64,000 nt of DNA from Typhlomys cinereus (lineage: Eukaryota; Chordata; Mammalia; Rodentia; Platacanthomyidae): NCBI GenBank assembly GCA_023101885.1, contig JALPQD010000241.1, positions 1,509,001 to 1,573,000 on the forward strand, read 5' to 3'. This document shows positions 47,559 through 58,400 of this stretch, piece after piece. The notes under the pieces were generated by a model that saw nothing but the letters and a program-made list of their open reading frames with translations, made no database searches and had not been told where the DNA came from. Every line of letters begins with the position of its first letter. Within the stretch, counting starts at the first letter, position 1. A program made the position numbers and the translations under genes.

Positions 47559-49561
47559 TGTAGCAGTCCACCTGTATGTTGCTGATAAAGTACCATCAAA
47601 TGGCATAAGGGAACAAAAAGTTTATTTTCTCTTATGATTGTCTGGTTACAGTTCTCAGTCCAGCTTGACAGAAGAGCCCACACCAACACCAGGGCAGAGG
47701 GAACTGGCCATACCATCTCTGTATAATGGCTGAAAGAGGGACAATTCTTATTTGCCAGACTAACATGTCTGGCCAAGTATACACAAGGATGCCAACTTTG
47801 TCAACCAGCTCTCTGTATTTTATTCCAGGGCCTAGTACCACCTACCATGCAGCTAGACAATCTCCTGCAAGTTTACTCTGGGCCTAACTCAATCAGTGAT
47901 TCTCCACAAATGTGCCCAGAGCTCAAACCCTCAACTGTCAAGTTGACACCTGTGCGATACTCTACTCCTTGTCAACTTGACACAAAGACATAGCACTTTT
48001 AAACTGTAACCTTCAATCCTTGTTCCTCTAGGTATTAAAAGTTATCTTAAAAATATAAACACATTTCATAGACAAATTTAAAATATTCTCTCATTAAACT
48101 TCAGTTCCAACATTTTGAAAGTTCAAAGTTTCTTAACCTTAAGAATCTACTAAATCAAAATAAGTTAAGTACTTTAATGCAGATAAGACATCAAAATAGA
48201 AGCCTCATAACAATGAGAAAACATCTCAAATTAAAACCAAAGTTCAAGAAGCCAAATACCGCATCAATGTTCATCTTCTGTCACTCATCACGTAGGTATG
48301 GCAGCTCAAAGCTTCTAGGCATTCCCAGTCCCTGTTTGCAGCTCAAAGTTGCAGCAGCAGAGTTCCTCTGAACCAGGCTGAATCTCCAGTTGCAGCTGTC
48401 CTCAGCACACATCCCACAGTTCTGGCATCTCCAACAACACTCTGGGTTCACCCCTGCAGCTACACGCTTTATCTTTCTTTTCAGGACTCTATGGCTGCCA
48501 CTTGATGCCAAGCTTTCGCTGCTCTCCATGGACCCTTAATGGTACACCAAAACCAGTACCACCTTGGGGGTGCTGCCAGATTTCAGCAGTGAAGGTGAAA
48601 CATAGCTTGATCCACTCGAGCCACAGCTGTACCGACTTTAGTGTGCTGACTCTGGAAAACCCCCTTCTAGGCAACCAAAGCTTCCAAAGGGCAAGAAAGG
48701 GCTTCAGTTTGAGCCTGTGGCCCCTGAGGGAATCCAGGCTTTCAAAGCACAGAATCGCCACATGGTGGTGTTCATGTCTTCCACCATCCCGGTGCAAATC
48801 ATTAGGTTTGCCTTCACTGGTGCTTATTTCTCCAATAGTGGCAGCGGTTTGCTGCCTGCCCTTTCCACATCCAGAGCTTCACGGCCATCAATATAACTCT
48901 CCTCTATCAAGCAAGCCAGGCCACTGTCTTTAAATTCAACTTTACCAAAATCCTTGTTCCCTCCATTACAAACTGGACCCATATAATCCACAACTCTCTC
49001 AGCATTTTCATTATCTAAGTGGCCCATTAAACTCTGCAGAACAGTATTTGTAACCCACAAACTCAAAACCTTCAAACATTTTGAAGTTTCTCCAACAAAA
49101 CCATTCAGAATCCACAAAATCCACATAGCCAAATTCATCAGCAACATCCTACTTCCCGGTTATCAAATTCTGTAGCAGTTAGCCTGCGTTTTGCTGATAA
49201 AGCACAATCAAACAGCTTAAGGGAACAAGGGACTGTCTGGTTACAGTTCTCAGTCCAGTTTGACTGGAGAGTTCACGTCAACACCAGGGCTGAAGGAAAT
49301 GGCCACACCATCTTTACATAATGGCTGAGACTTGCCAGACTAGCACTGGTCAAGTGTACACAAGAATGCCAGCTTTCTCCACAAACTCTCTGTATTTTAT
49401 TCCAGGGCCTAGTCCTACCTACCATGGGCTGGGCCTTCTCATCAGCTAGACAATCTCCTGTAGGTTTGCTCTGGGCCTAATTCAACCGCTAATTCTCTAC
49501 AAATGTGCGCAGAACTCAAACCCTCAACTGTCAAATTGACACCTGTACCTTTTCTCTGACA
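47559..49561 (-). mobile_element. Complete MaLR-type element, LTR-internal-LTR, 2003 bp
   Basis: Two LTRs in the same (minus) orientation flank a 1187-bp internal region. The 5' LTR is 49171-49561 (391 bp) and the 3' LTR is 47559-47983 (425 bp). Both start TGTCA and end CTGCTACA on the minus strand. The plus-strand 5 bp on either side are ATCAC (47554-47558) and GTCAC (49562-49566), a target duplication with one change. MaLR elements are non-autonomous ERVL relatives mobilised by other elements. The two LTRs differ by many substitutions and several deletions, so the insertion is not recent. It sits in the intron between Agbl1 exons and has the same orientation as the gene. Confidence 0.9.
47984..49170 (-). 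pseudogene. MaLR internal region (degenerate gag-like remnant)
   Basis: After the 5' LTR the minus strand reads GAATTTGATAACCGGGAAGT then AGGATGTTGCTG, the conserved start of MaLR internal regions. Further words such as GATTTGCACCGGGATGGTGG and AAGACATGAACACCACCATG are typical rodent MaLR-int. The longest minus frame (48824-49147) is 107 codons and shows no intact gag; no pol or env is present. It is noncoding. Confidence 0.82.
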
Positions 49562-50024
49562 GTCACTAAACAAATTCTGCTAGTTTTACAAGGACTAGGT
49601 TATGCCTCTTCTGTGAAATGCTGAAGGGACTCAAAGTAGAAATCCAAATGTTGATGAGGGTGCTGGAGACCTTGGCTGCAGCTAGCAGTGGACATTAGAA
49701 GTCCACCTTTCAGAGTGTCTGAGCTATTCAGTGGTGACCCTCGTCACATTCAACACACAATTTAAGTTGAACTCTCACAGGCAGTTTGCAATGCTCATGG
49801 GAACTCTGAAAGCTTAGGTTATTCAGCTCTGCTCCATGAAACTCCAGAATCTAAGAAGTTATTACAGAGTCCACCATGGGGAAAAAGAAGTGAACATGAA
49901 ATGAAAGTGGAAAGATCTTTAGATCCCCACTTTCTCCCAACTAGGGCACCTTTACTTTTATGTGACTTATTATAGTGAGTTAAACAAATAGTGTTCTCTC
50001 AAAAAAAATCATATCCGCCTAAAC

Positions 50025-50225
50025 TCAACCTATAATCTTATCTGAAAATAGAGGCTTTGAAGATTAATTTAGGTAAGATGAGGTCATGCAGAATAGAATA
50101 TAAACTATGTCTAACTGCAGATGCCCTTATAGGAAGAGGACACTTAGAAAGTATGTGAGGCAGAGAAGCCCAGTGAACAGAAAGACAAATGAAAGCCAAA
50201 TATTTACAAGTCAAGAAACCCAAAT
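50025..50225 (+). mobile_element. MLT1-class LTR fragment
   Basis: ATAATCTTATCTGAAAATAG, TTTAGGTAAGATGAGGTCAT and ATGCCCTTATAGGAAGAGGA follow the MLT1 middle section. The 3' third is absent, perhaps lost before the L1 insertion. Confidence 0.6.
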
Positions 50226-50339
50226 GAAAACTCAGAAAAAAGCAGAAGACGCTCCTATCTCAAGGTTCCATAGGAAGCTACTCTTCCGGGTCTTGGTTTG
50301 GAACCTACAGACTCTACGACTATGAGAGAATATTTTTCT

Positions 50340-51809
50340 TTCTTTTTTTTGGGGGGGGGGCTTGATTTATTGAATTTTTTTTATTTCCGCGCATACAAAC
50401 TTAACAGGTACACCAATCCCCACCTCCCGACCCCCCTACTCCCCCCTCCCCTCTCTTCTCCCTCCCCATCCCTCAGTGCCTCCCCCCCCCCATCCTCGGA
50501 GCATCCTTTAATGTGCATGCCAAACTCTCCTCTGGGTCCTCCTCTCTGATGAGGTGCAAGGACCCAGCAGCATTTCCCAGAACCCTTTCCTGTGTTCCCC
50601 TTAAGCATAAGAACACTACTGTGGCTGTCAATCCCTAGCCTCCAAGGATCCTAGTGCCGTCAGTCCATGCTAGACTTTGTGGGGTCAATAATATGTTAGA
50701 CATTGCGCAGGGCATGAAAAGTCCTATTATGATTGCTACGGCCCTAACTTGTGTGGAGTATCTTGCATATCATTACTCCTCCCATCCTTGTGCTCTTACA
50801 ATCTTACCGCCCCCTCTTCCGTAAATTTCCCTGAGCTTCAGGATGGGGAGAGATTAAGCTGGCCCAGTTCCAGGTGATTGATATAGAGTCGCTGATGTTC
50901 TGAATTATGGTTTGTTGATTTTTTTTTCAGTTTTGCTGCTCCTGCAATGCCCTTGGCTCCATCCTGATGGGTATTGGATGTCACCCCCTGGCCAGAGATA
51001 AAAGCCTGTTAAATTAGAATCTTGTTATATGAGTATATTCAAAGGTGAATGTAGTAAAAGTAGGAGACCGCAGTGAGGGAGCGGTCAATCACCCATTTGT
51101 GAAATGGTTGCTTTCTGTCTGCCAGACTATATGCCCTCCCATTCTGGTGAGATCATACCCCATCAGTTGTAAATGACGAGGAAGGAAAGTCTGTGAACTT
51201 AGCCAGATGTCTCATTACTTACTTGCAGTCCTTGATGGTGGCCTATTTTCTCTGCTGTAACATGGTCCCCTCTCTCCTTGTTACTGGTGTGACCCTCCTT
51301 CCCCATCCCTCCTGTTCATAATCTTTGCAACTACTGTAGGTATTACACAGATTTATCTTTGAGTGTCTCTAAGTGGGTTTGGTACTAGGAGCCACCTATT
51401 AGGGAGTACATATGGCACTTAATTTTCTGGGTCTGGGATACTTCACTCAATATAATTGTCTCTAATGACATCCATTTCCCAGCAAATTCCATTAATTCAT
51501 CATTTTTGATGGCTGAGTAGTACTCCATTGTATAGATGTACCACATTTTTCCTTATCCACTCGTCAACTGTTGGACATTTGGGTTGATTCTATGACTTTT
51601 CTATTGTAAACAGTGCTGCTATGAACATGGTCGTGCTTGTGCTATTGAGGTGAATTTTTGCTGTATGTGGGGTTATTTCCAGAAGTAGGAATAGCAGGGT
51701 CATATGGCATTTCGATCTTTAATTTCTTTAAGAATCACCAGATGGCTCGCCAGAGTGATTGTGTGAGCCTGAATTCCCACCAGCAATGTAGGAGAGTTCC
51801 CCTCTCTCT
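50340..51809 (-). mobile_element. 5'-truncated L1, 3' UTR plus ORF2 3' region, 1470 bp
   Basis: The largest of the three related L1 copies. The 3' UTR with its C-rich block (about 50418-50495) is followed at 51120-51809 by the antisense of the L1 ORF2 terminal region (GATGGCTGAGTAGTACTCCA, TGTAAACAGTGCTGCTATGA). GAGAATATTTTTCT at 50326-50339 and 51810-51823 is a perfect 14-bp target duplication. Its A-tail on the minus strand is preceded by an extra AATAAA-containing and C-run segment not found in the two other copies. Confidence 0.92.
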
Positions 51810-51892
51810 GAGAATATTTTTCTGTTGTGCAATCCTACCCAGTTTGTGGAAATTTGTTATGGAATATTATAAAACTCGAATGCACAAGTCAG

Positions 51893-51990
51893 GCATGTTT
51901 GTAATCCCAGTATTTGGGAGGTAGATGTAGAAGGACAGAATTTCAAGGTCTTTCTTGACAGCATAGTGACATAGTAAGGTTTGGTAAAGA
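51893..51990 (+). mobile_element. B1 SINE with purine tail
   Basis: GTCAGGCATGTTTGTAATCC then CAGTATTTGGGAGGTAG and GACAGCATAGTGACATAG are B1 in order, leading into a long GA/GAAA/GGAA tail. Confidence 0.8.
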
Positions 51991-52233
51991 AAGAGAGAAA
52001 GAGAGAGAGAGAGAGAAAGAGAGAGAGGAGAGAAAGAGAAAAAAAGGAGAGAAAGAGAGAAAGAAAGAAAAAAAGAAAGAAGAAGAAAGAAAGAAGAAAG
52101 AAAGAAAGAAAAGAAAGAAAGAAAGAAAAGAAAGAAAAGAAAAAGAAGAAGAAGGAAAGGAAGGAAGGAAGGAAGGAAGGAAGGAAGGAAGGAAGGAAGG
52201 AAGGAAGGAAGGAAGGAAGGAAAAAAAAGAAAG
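51990..52233. repeat. (GA)n-(GAAA)n-(GGAA)n compound microsatellite
   Basis: A purine-only tract of about 240 bp beginning in the B1 tail, ending with about 16 GGAA units at 52154-52220 and AAAAAAAAGAAAGAAAG. Confidence 0.97.
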
Positions 52234-52259
52234 AAAGACACATAATTTCTTTACAGTTT

Positions 52260-52605
52260 CTTCTGCATATGCATAAGTGTCTGTGGTATATGTGGGGCAA
52301 GGGTGGATGTTGTACACATGTCGGGGGTGGGGTGGTAAATGAGCATTTCCCTCTACAGAGGCCAGAGGAGGTCATCAGTCATCTGGCTCTGTCACTTTCC
52401 CCTTTTTCCCTGAGACAGTCTCTTGCAGAACCTGGATCCAGGCTAGCAAGCAGGCCAGCAATCCCGTCTCCACTGGAATTAGAACTGAAGGAACAGAGGT
52501 ACACAGTCAGGTGACTTATTACAAGTATTGGAGATTTGAACTCAGGTCCTCATGGTTAAGCAGCAAGCACTCTTACCTAAGGCGCCATCCATCTCCCCAG
52601 CCCCC
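52260..52605 (-). mobile_element. B4/RSINE-type SINE
   Basis: The plus strand has GAGGCCAGAGGAGGTCATCA, CCCTGAGACAGTCTCTTGCA, TTGAACTCAGGTCCTCATGG and CGCCATCCATCTCCCCAGCC, the complement of a composite SINE ending in the tRNA head. Confidence 0.82.
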
Positions 52606-53005
52606 TTTTTTTAATAAAAATGATTAAAAAGTTCATTGGAGTGGCTCCTTTCATTTCTATGTCTCTGCAGCCCATGCCAGCTGTGACTCTAAATATGATG
52701 TGCCATTCATTCATCTTAAAATATTGTACTTTGGATTAGCAAACAACAAATCTTCCTTGTGAAGGCATGATAGGAACCTGAAGCAGAAGGGTTGCAGCAA
52801 CTTGCCTGATAGCAACATTGTGAGGTCTAGACCAACCATCCTCTGGAATATGGAAAACCACTGTCTGGTCCTGACACCATCACCAAGGCACTTGAGACCT
52901 CCTGCTGCTCCCCACCATGTTTGCCTGACTGTTCTGATTGCTCTTATGTTAACAAAACCCCAGAAGTGTCTTATCAGTCATCCCTGGAGCTCGTGATGTG
53001 GCTAC

Positions 53006-53152
53006 CTCTTAAGCCAACTTTGGCCAGCAGCCTGAAGAGAGGCAGGAGGACGTCATAATCAGGAGAAGCTGCCCTTGCTGCATCCACCAGCGTCTGCAGA
53101 AGAGCTTCGCTGCCGCCCTTGCTGATCATGTAGTGGATCCTCCGGTCTGTGC
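53006..53152 (-). CDS. Agbl1: Agbl1 coding exon (ARM-like region), 147 bp, phase 1 to 1
   Basis: This exon follows the previous one after a 1256-bp intron. The acceptor CCCCCAG abuts 53152. The frame gives 48 full codons starting [20 protein letters not shown] and ending LLAKVGLR, with a leftover G. KGGS followed by LLQ is the helix motif shared with the CCP1 paralogue. The donor on the minus strand reads GTAGCC (53000-53005), a poor match to GTRAGT at positions +4 to +6, yet it is the only position that gives the correct phase into the next exon. Codon use is GC-richer than the surrounding AT-rich intron. Because the exon is 147 bp with equal phases at both ends, skipping it would keep the frame. 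No stop or frameshift is present. Confidence 0.93.
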
Positions 53153-53345
53153 CTGGGGGAAAAGCAGAGGAAAGATGGGTCACAATGATGACGCTCATCC
53201 TCCACAATACAGGCCTCAACAAAGACGTAAAAGATGTGCTCGTTCCACTACAGAAACCAGTACTGGGGAGTTCTTACGGCAACCTTGGTTCAAGTTGCAC
53301 TATGGTGAGGGAAGGGAGGTGTGAAATGTAGTTGTGGATATGGAA

Positions 53346-53461
53346 AAGGAAAGGAAGGAAGGAAGGAAGGAAGGAAGGAAGGAAGGAAGGAAGGAAGGAA
53401 GGAAGGAAGGAAGGAAGGAAGGAAGGAAGGAAGGAAGGAAGGAAGGAAGGAAGGAAGGAAG
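53346..53461. repeat. (GGAA)n microsatellite, about 28 units
   Basis: Uninterrupted GGAA array, 194 bp upstream (in gene direction) of the exon at 53006-53152. In the Agbl1 transcript it is a pure UUCC polypyrimidine tract. Confidence 0.97.
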
Positions 53462-53577
53462 TTTCAGTACCTCCATCATCTCCCAGGAAGACTTGGAGGA
53501 GAGAGTGAGAGAGAGGGAAGAAGGGAGGGAAGGAGGGAAAGAAAAAAAAATCAAGCAAAAAAGAAAAGAATCACCAT

Positions 53578-53655
53578 ATTGGGCACTGTAGCTCAGCTGG
53601 TAGAGCACTTGCCTAGCAAACAAAAGGCCTGAGGTTCAATCCCTAATGCTGCCAG
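53578..53655 (+). mobile_element. ID-like tRNA-Ala-derived SINE
   Basis: GGGCACTGTAGCTCAGCTGG (A-box region), then AGAGCACTTGCCTAGCAAAC and GAGGTTCAATCCCTAATG (B-box), then an A-run. This is the tRNA-Ala-derived ID core. No target duplication recognised. Confidence 0.85.
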
Positions 53656-54408
53656 AAAAAAAAAAGTTTGAGAGAGAGAGTTCCAAGGTTTCATTCTCCA
53701 AGTTTTCAGACATCTTTGGACAAATTGAGAACAGTGTTATCCCAGGAGATTAAGGACAACCTGTGGAGGGGAACACACTCAACAAGTGCAGAGAAGTGGC
53801 CATGCCACTGGAGGGCATCAAAGTTGATGGAAAGACAGAAACGAGATGAAATCCTGAGTCTAACTTGGTGTGTCGTTCATTCTTGAGGTTGATTATTCGT
53901 GTTGACATTTCTTGCTCCAGTTAATTCAGGGAATTCCTGGGTACTCAGTCCTCTTGGCTCATTTGTAAAACTGAAAATGACCTACCAAACTACGAAGTCT
54001 ACCTCCTGCCTCATGGTCCTGTCTCCACATGACATATATGGAAGGAGGCTGTCAATACATGTCTTCGCCAGTGAGCCACAGAGGAAGAGAGCAGAGAGAG
54101 GAGATAGCTCAAGCTACTGATAGAGAGAGCCTTACAGAGGAGTCTGCGTATAACTACCCAGCATCCACCTGCCTCCTAAGGTTATGTCATGATAGCAGTG
54201 AGACTAAAGAGCCCAAGGACAATCAACCCAGTCTATGCTATGCTTTGTCTGCTCAGGAGGAAGTCTTGGAGGATTAGAGATTCTCACTCAAGGAACTTGA
54301 ACTACAAAGACTCCCCCCCAAGCCCACCCACACCATTTCCTGGGGCAGACCCAAATCACCACTACTTCCCTATCCCCATGTGATTCAGTGAGAGTGAAGT
54401 CTACTCAC

Positions 54409-54472
54409 CAACAGAAAGTAGATCTCCCAGGACCCGGAGGATGGCCAGGATGGAGGTCTTGTCGGAGGAGCT
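54409..54472 (-). CDS. Agbl1: Agbl1 coding exon (N-terminal ARM-like region), 64 bp, phase 0 to 1
   Basis: On the minus strand a TTGCAG acceptor (54473-54478) precedes the exon and a GTGAGT donor (54403-54408) follows it. The frame is open for 21 codons plus one base; it begins SSSDKTSILAILRVLGDLLS and ends in V. The leftover G joins GC at the start of the next exon to give glycine, so the join reads SVGTDRR. This matches AGBL1/CCP4, and the paralogue AGTPBP1/CCP1 shows the same helix pattern at this position. The family removes glutamates from tubulin and other proteins in the cytosol; this segment is in the armadillo-like N-terminal region, not the catalytic domain. The family match is from memory of the protein; the splice sites and phase are seen directly. 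An exon upstream of it was not found in the remaining 9.5 kb. Confidence 0.9.
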
Positions 54473-54479
54473 CTGCAAT

Positions 54480-55165
54480 GGGAACACAGGCAGACATCTT
54501 GACAAGGAAAGCAGAGGACGAAGCGGGTCTGGTCAGGGATGCAGGGCACAGGTAGAGCTATGCTCGTTCCATTGAGAAGACTCCATACAGTGAAAGATTG
54601 GGCGAGGGAGTTGTCTAAGTAGCAAAAAGCAGGCTCATTGAGATAGATGTTTCAAGGGCTTTAAATTCCTATCTAGCATTCAAGACCCCTCTTTGAGGCC
54701 TGTTCTATTACAGCATCATCAAAGTGTGCACACATGTGCACAGTCACACACAAAAATATAAATACTGATGCTTTGACATAGAGACAGCAAGTGGGTTGTA
54801 TTAGAGGGAGGCGGCCCACAGGAGAGAAACAGAAACCCAGGAAAATATTTCAAAGCATGTACTTCCTTAGCAAACAAAGATGAACTCTCGTTTTCTCAAG
54901 ATAAGCCCAGGATAATAGCAAATCCTTTTGGGGCAATTCTTCGGGACCCTTAGAATGCTTGGCATTGATCCTGGTTATACAGAAGTGGAGCCTAAGTTCA
55001 GGGGCTTGGGAGAGCATGCTGAATCACTGAGTCGATGCAAAAAGTTAAAAAAAATAAATAAAAAGCCTAAATGGAGTCCAGGTTCCCAAAGACCAGGCCA
55101 GTGTCTTTGCACTGTAAGACTGTGGGAGGGATTATTTTTTATTTTGCTTATTTTTCTTTGATAAA
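54480..55165. other. Unique intronic sequence upstream of the 64-bp exon
   Basis: No exon or repeat recognised. Confidence 0.5.
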
Positions 55166-55169
55166 TCAT

Positions 55170-55470
55170 GTCTTAATTACATTTCTGTTGCTGTGATTAA
55201 AAATATTCTAAGAAGAAAAGGTTTAATTTGTCTCCTCCATGAAGTGGATGGCTGCATCACATCCACAATCAGGAAGCAGAGAGAATGAATGCTAGCGTTC
55301 GGCTCACTTTCTCCATGTTCAGTGCTGCAGCTCAGGAAAATGGTGCCACCCACAGTGGGTGGGTCTTTCCATATCAGTTAACATGATCGAGATCATCTCC
55401 CATACGCATACCCAGAGTTCCATCTCCCAGGTGATTCTACATCTTATCAAGTTAACAACAGAGATTAACC
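55170..55470 (-). mobile_element. MaLR-type LTR, diverged
   Basis: The plus strand reads TCTGTTGCTGTGATTAAAAA, AAAAGGTTTAATTTGTCTCC, GTGCCACCCACAGTGGGTGG and ATCAAGTTAACAACAG, the complement of a MaLR-type LTR. Confidence 0.65.
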
Positions 55471-55474
55471 TTCT

Positions 55475-58400
55475 CAATACATTATTTAAACCAAAGTCTT
55501 TAATCAGTTAATTCTTCCAGAATTTCACACACGTATAATGTACTTTGTTAGGATTCCCCATTATCTCCTCTTATCCTCCTCCCTCCTTGCCTGCGTCTCC
55601 CTGTTCCATACAGGAGAAAAGCACAGGAACTTCCTAAGCACTTACTGATCTCACCCTTCTTATGTATCCAACTACATTATTCATTTTAACACTCTTGTCC
55701 CAAACAGACGTCTCAGCAACAGAGAACCACTGGTGATTTCCTGCCCAGACAGGCTGTCCTTTGCGCTGTAGCTTGGTCATCTTGCTCAAATAGCAGCTCT
55801 TTCCTCTCAGCCTGGTCCACTGTGACTCATCCTCCGAGTGCACATAAGTCCTGAACATAAGATCCCCACTCTACCTACAAATCAGGTCTAGGATCCTTTC
55901 TGTGTCCACCAGCTTAGTTCTCATTCCTGACAGTGCACTCACCCCACAGAGTGGGTGTCAGATCATCATCTAGAGTCTTATCCCATCTCTACTAAGGATT
56001 AGTCTTGAATGAATAGCACCTAGCTCAGCAGCTGTTCCAGAGAAAATATTCAGTAATTTTTAACAATATATTTTGGTTTTTTGTGTTGCATACATGAATA
56101 CAGCGAACTTGTGATATTTTCACGCCAGTCCAATTCTCCTGTCTTTTTTCATTTACAACCTTTTCATCTCCCCTGCCACACTCCATGAGTAATTTTTCTA
56201 TGGGTTGACTGGAACCCAGAAGAACTCCATACCTTCTGGGAAGTTATACTTCAAAACACCCAAAACCCATTTGTTTCGTCATAAAATTTCGGGAGACATC
56301 AGAAAAATACAGTCATCAAGATAACATCTTAATACTATATTTTTGCAGGTCCAAATTAATATAGATATTCATTAAAAGCACAACACCAAAAGTGAATTTC
56401 TAACCCCTATTCTGGGTATATGAGGCCTCTGGGGCCCCCCGGGATTTTGATGTGTATACCCACAGGAGGATGAGGAGATATTCCATAGGAAGATGAGTAG
56501 ATATTCTCTGATATCTTCTTCCCTGAAAGATTTCATTTAATAAAGGACTCTCAACATACCTATCCTCACAACCGCACTGAATATTCATTCAAAATGTGAT
56601 CCCTCAATTCCCAAATTCATCTCACCTTCCAGAAACTGGCATGTATACATGCACACAATGTTGGTGCCGTCTCTAGCTATGCTACCCAAAACTGAAAACA
56701 AGAACCAATGACCTTCGGAGGTCTTTCAGGACTCTATCCCTTTGGAAATGGACCCAAGGATGGCACAACACAAAGTCCCTGGGATACTTTGCCTAACCAA
56801 CACTGACGCTTGCAGATCTATCCCAAGCATGCTCCACCTTTCTGTCAGAAGAAAAGGAGGTAAAAATCCTTTTCTAAAGCTGCACATATGTTGTGTGACT
56901 TTTCAAATGCTGGATTCATTCCTTGATTATGGATAATAAGCAAGGAGGAGGAAAAACGAGAGGAAATGAAGAGGTGAAGAAAAGGAAAGAGAAAAACTAA
57001 TAAGGTAGACGCTGATTGAGGGGGAATAAAGCGTTGGGCTTTCATTTCCTTTTGCTCAATTATTCATGCATTCAGCCCACAAACATCCATTGGCAGACAT
57101 CTGTGTTCTAGTCACCAAGCTAGGCAGTGAGGATATGTATTGATCAAAACGCAGTCTGGCATCACAGTCTCCAGGCCTGGCTGAGGTGAACAGCTGGCAG
57201 ACAGTTAGGCCCGGGGATGCAAAGGGAATGACGCACGCTGGGAGAATCCAGGGAAGGGACCTCTAACCCCGCCAGGCCCGTGAGTGACGAATCAAAGAAA
57301 CCGAGTCCAGAAGGGTCCGCGGTGTTCCAGCAACATAGGGCTCCCGAGGTATGGATCTGCATTCTGTGTGACCGCCTGAATGAAGCAGATGGGCGGGCAA
57401 CTGTGAATTCCTCACGCACAGAAGCTAGCTAGGTCTTTTAGTCTCCGTGTTCCCATCTCCTGAGGTGCAATCGGCAATCTGTGTATTTTAATGAATTAAT
57501 TTCTCCAGCTAGAAAAACATTGCCTGCTTTGCTGCAGAGGCCACCAGTCCTCCCTGAGAACAGTGTCGTCTTGCACGTTTCTGTTGTACTTGCCCGCAGA
57601 GAGATGGAGCTGGCCATAGGGCTGAATCCCCAGCTGCTTTGACCTGTGGCTGAAAATCCAAGAAATCCCATTCCCTTCAAAGGAATCAACACTAACAGAG
57701 GATGCTGGTCTCTCGCCCTACCGGCGGAAGGGGCCCACAGGCCATCCCTTTTAAGTCTTTCTGTTTTTTGCATGATTGGTTTAGAAATAGGTATGAACCC
57801 AGATCAGGAAAAAAAAAAGTGGTAAGTAGATACCTGCTCATGGGATAGGAAAATGGTTTTTTTCTACCAGGATTTTTAAAACTTGAGGAAAAAAAAATAC
57901 CGCCTTCCTATTTTTAGACATTGTTGTATGAAAACATGATCTTGGATTTGGGGTCCTAGGTGACATTGTTAAACCGCCATATCCAATTCGATAAAACCCC
58001 CTAGATAAGAAAACTAAAAAATACCCTGACTTATAAAAGCCACTTTAAGTTGATTACTTTGTTACTGAATTCAACTGTGAAAACTAAGGAAAGAAAATCC
58101 TACACCCATTGTTCCCTTTCCAGGAGTACTAGGGTCTTACTAGAAAAGAAATTGATTTTTACACAGGCCAGGTCCACCCAGAGAACCCACCACGCCACCA
58201 AAACAAGGAGACAGAACATTCAAACCAAGTCCTGTTCCCAGTGTTCCACTCGGCTCTCAGCCAGAGCACATCAGCACAGTGTTGCTTTTCTTTAACTAAA
58301 AATTATGGCTATCAGTGGAGAAAAAATGTCCCATGAAATCTCAACTGGCATTAATTTATGCACTGCTATATTTACCAATAAATATTTTACACTATTTAGA

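Noticed and set aside
48502..48933. 143-codon plus-strand frame
   Set aside because: It lies antisense within the MaLR internal region and has no independent support.
51857..52514. Long frames rich in F/S/P or K/E/R on both strands (up to 177 codons)
   Set aside because: They are translations of the GA/GAAA/GGAA microsatellite and the adjoining SINEs, not genes.
53274..53632. Frames of about 100 codons across the GGAA array
   Set aside because: Tetranucleotide repeats give open frames on both strands by composition alone.
53578..53655. Functional tRNA-Ala gene
   Set aside because: The tRNA-like core is followed by an A-run instead of a proper acceptor stem and T-terminator, as in an ID SINE.
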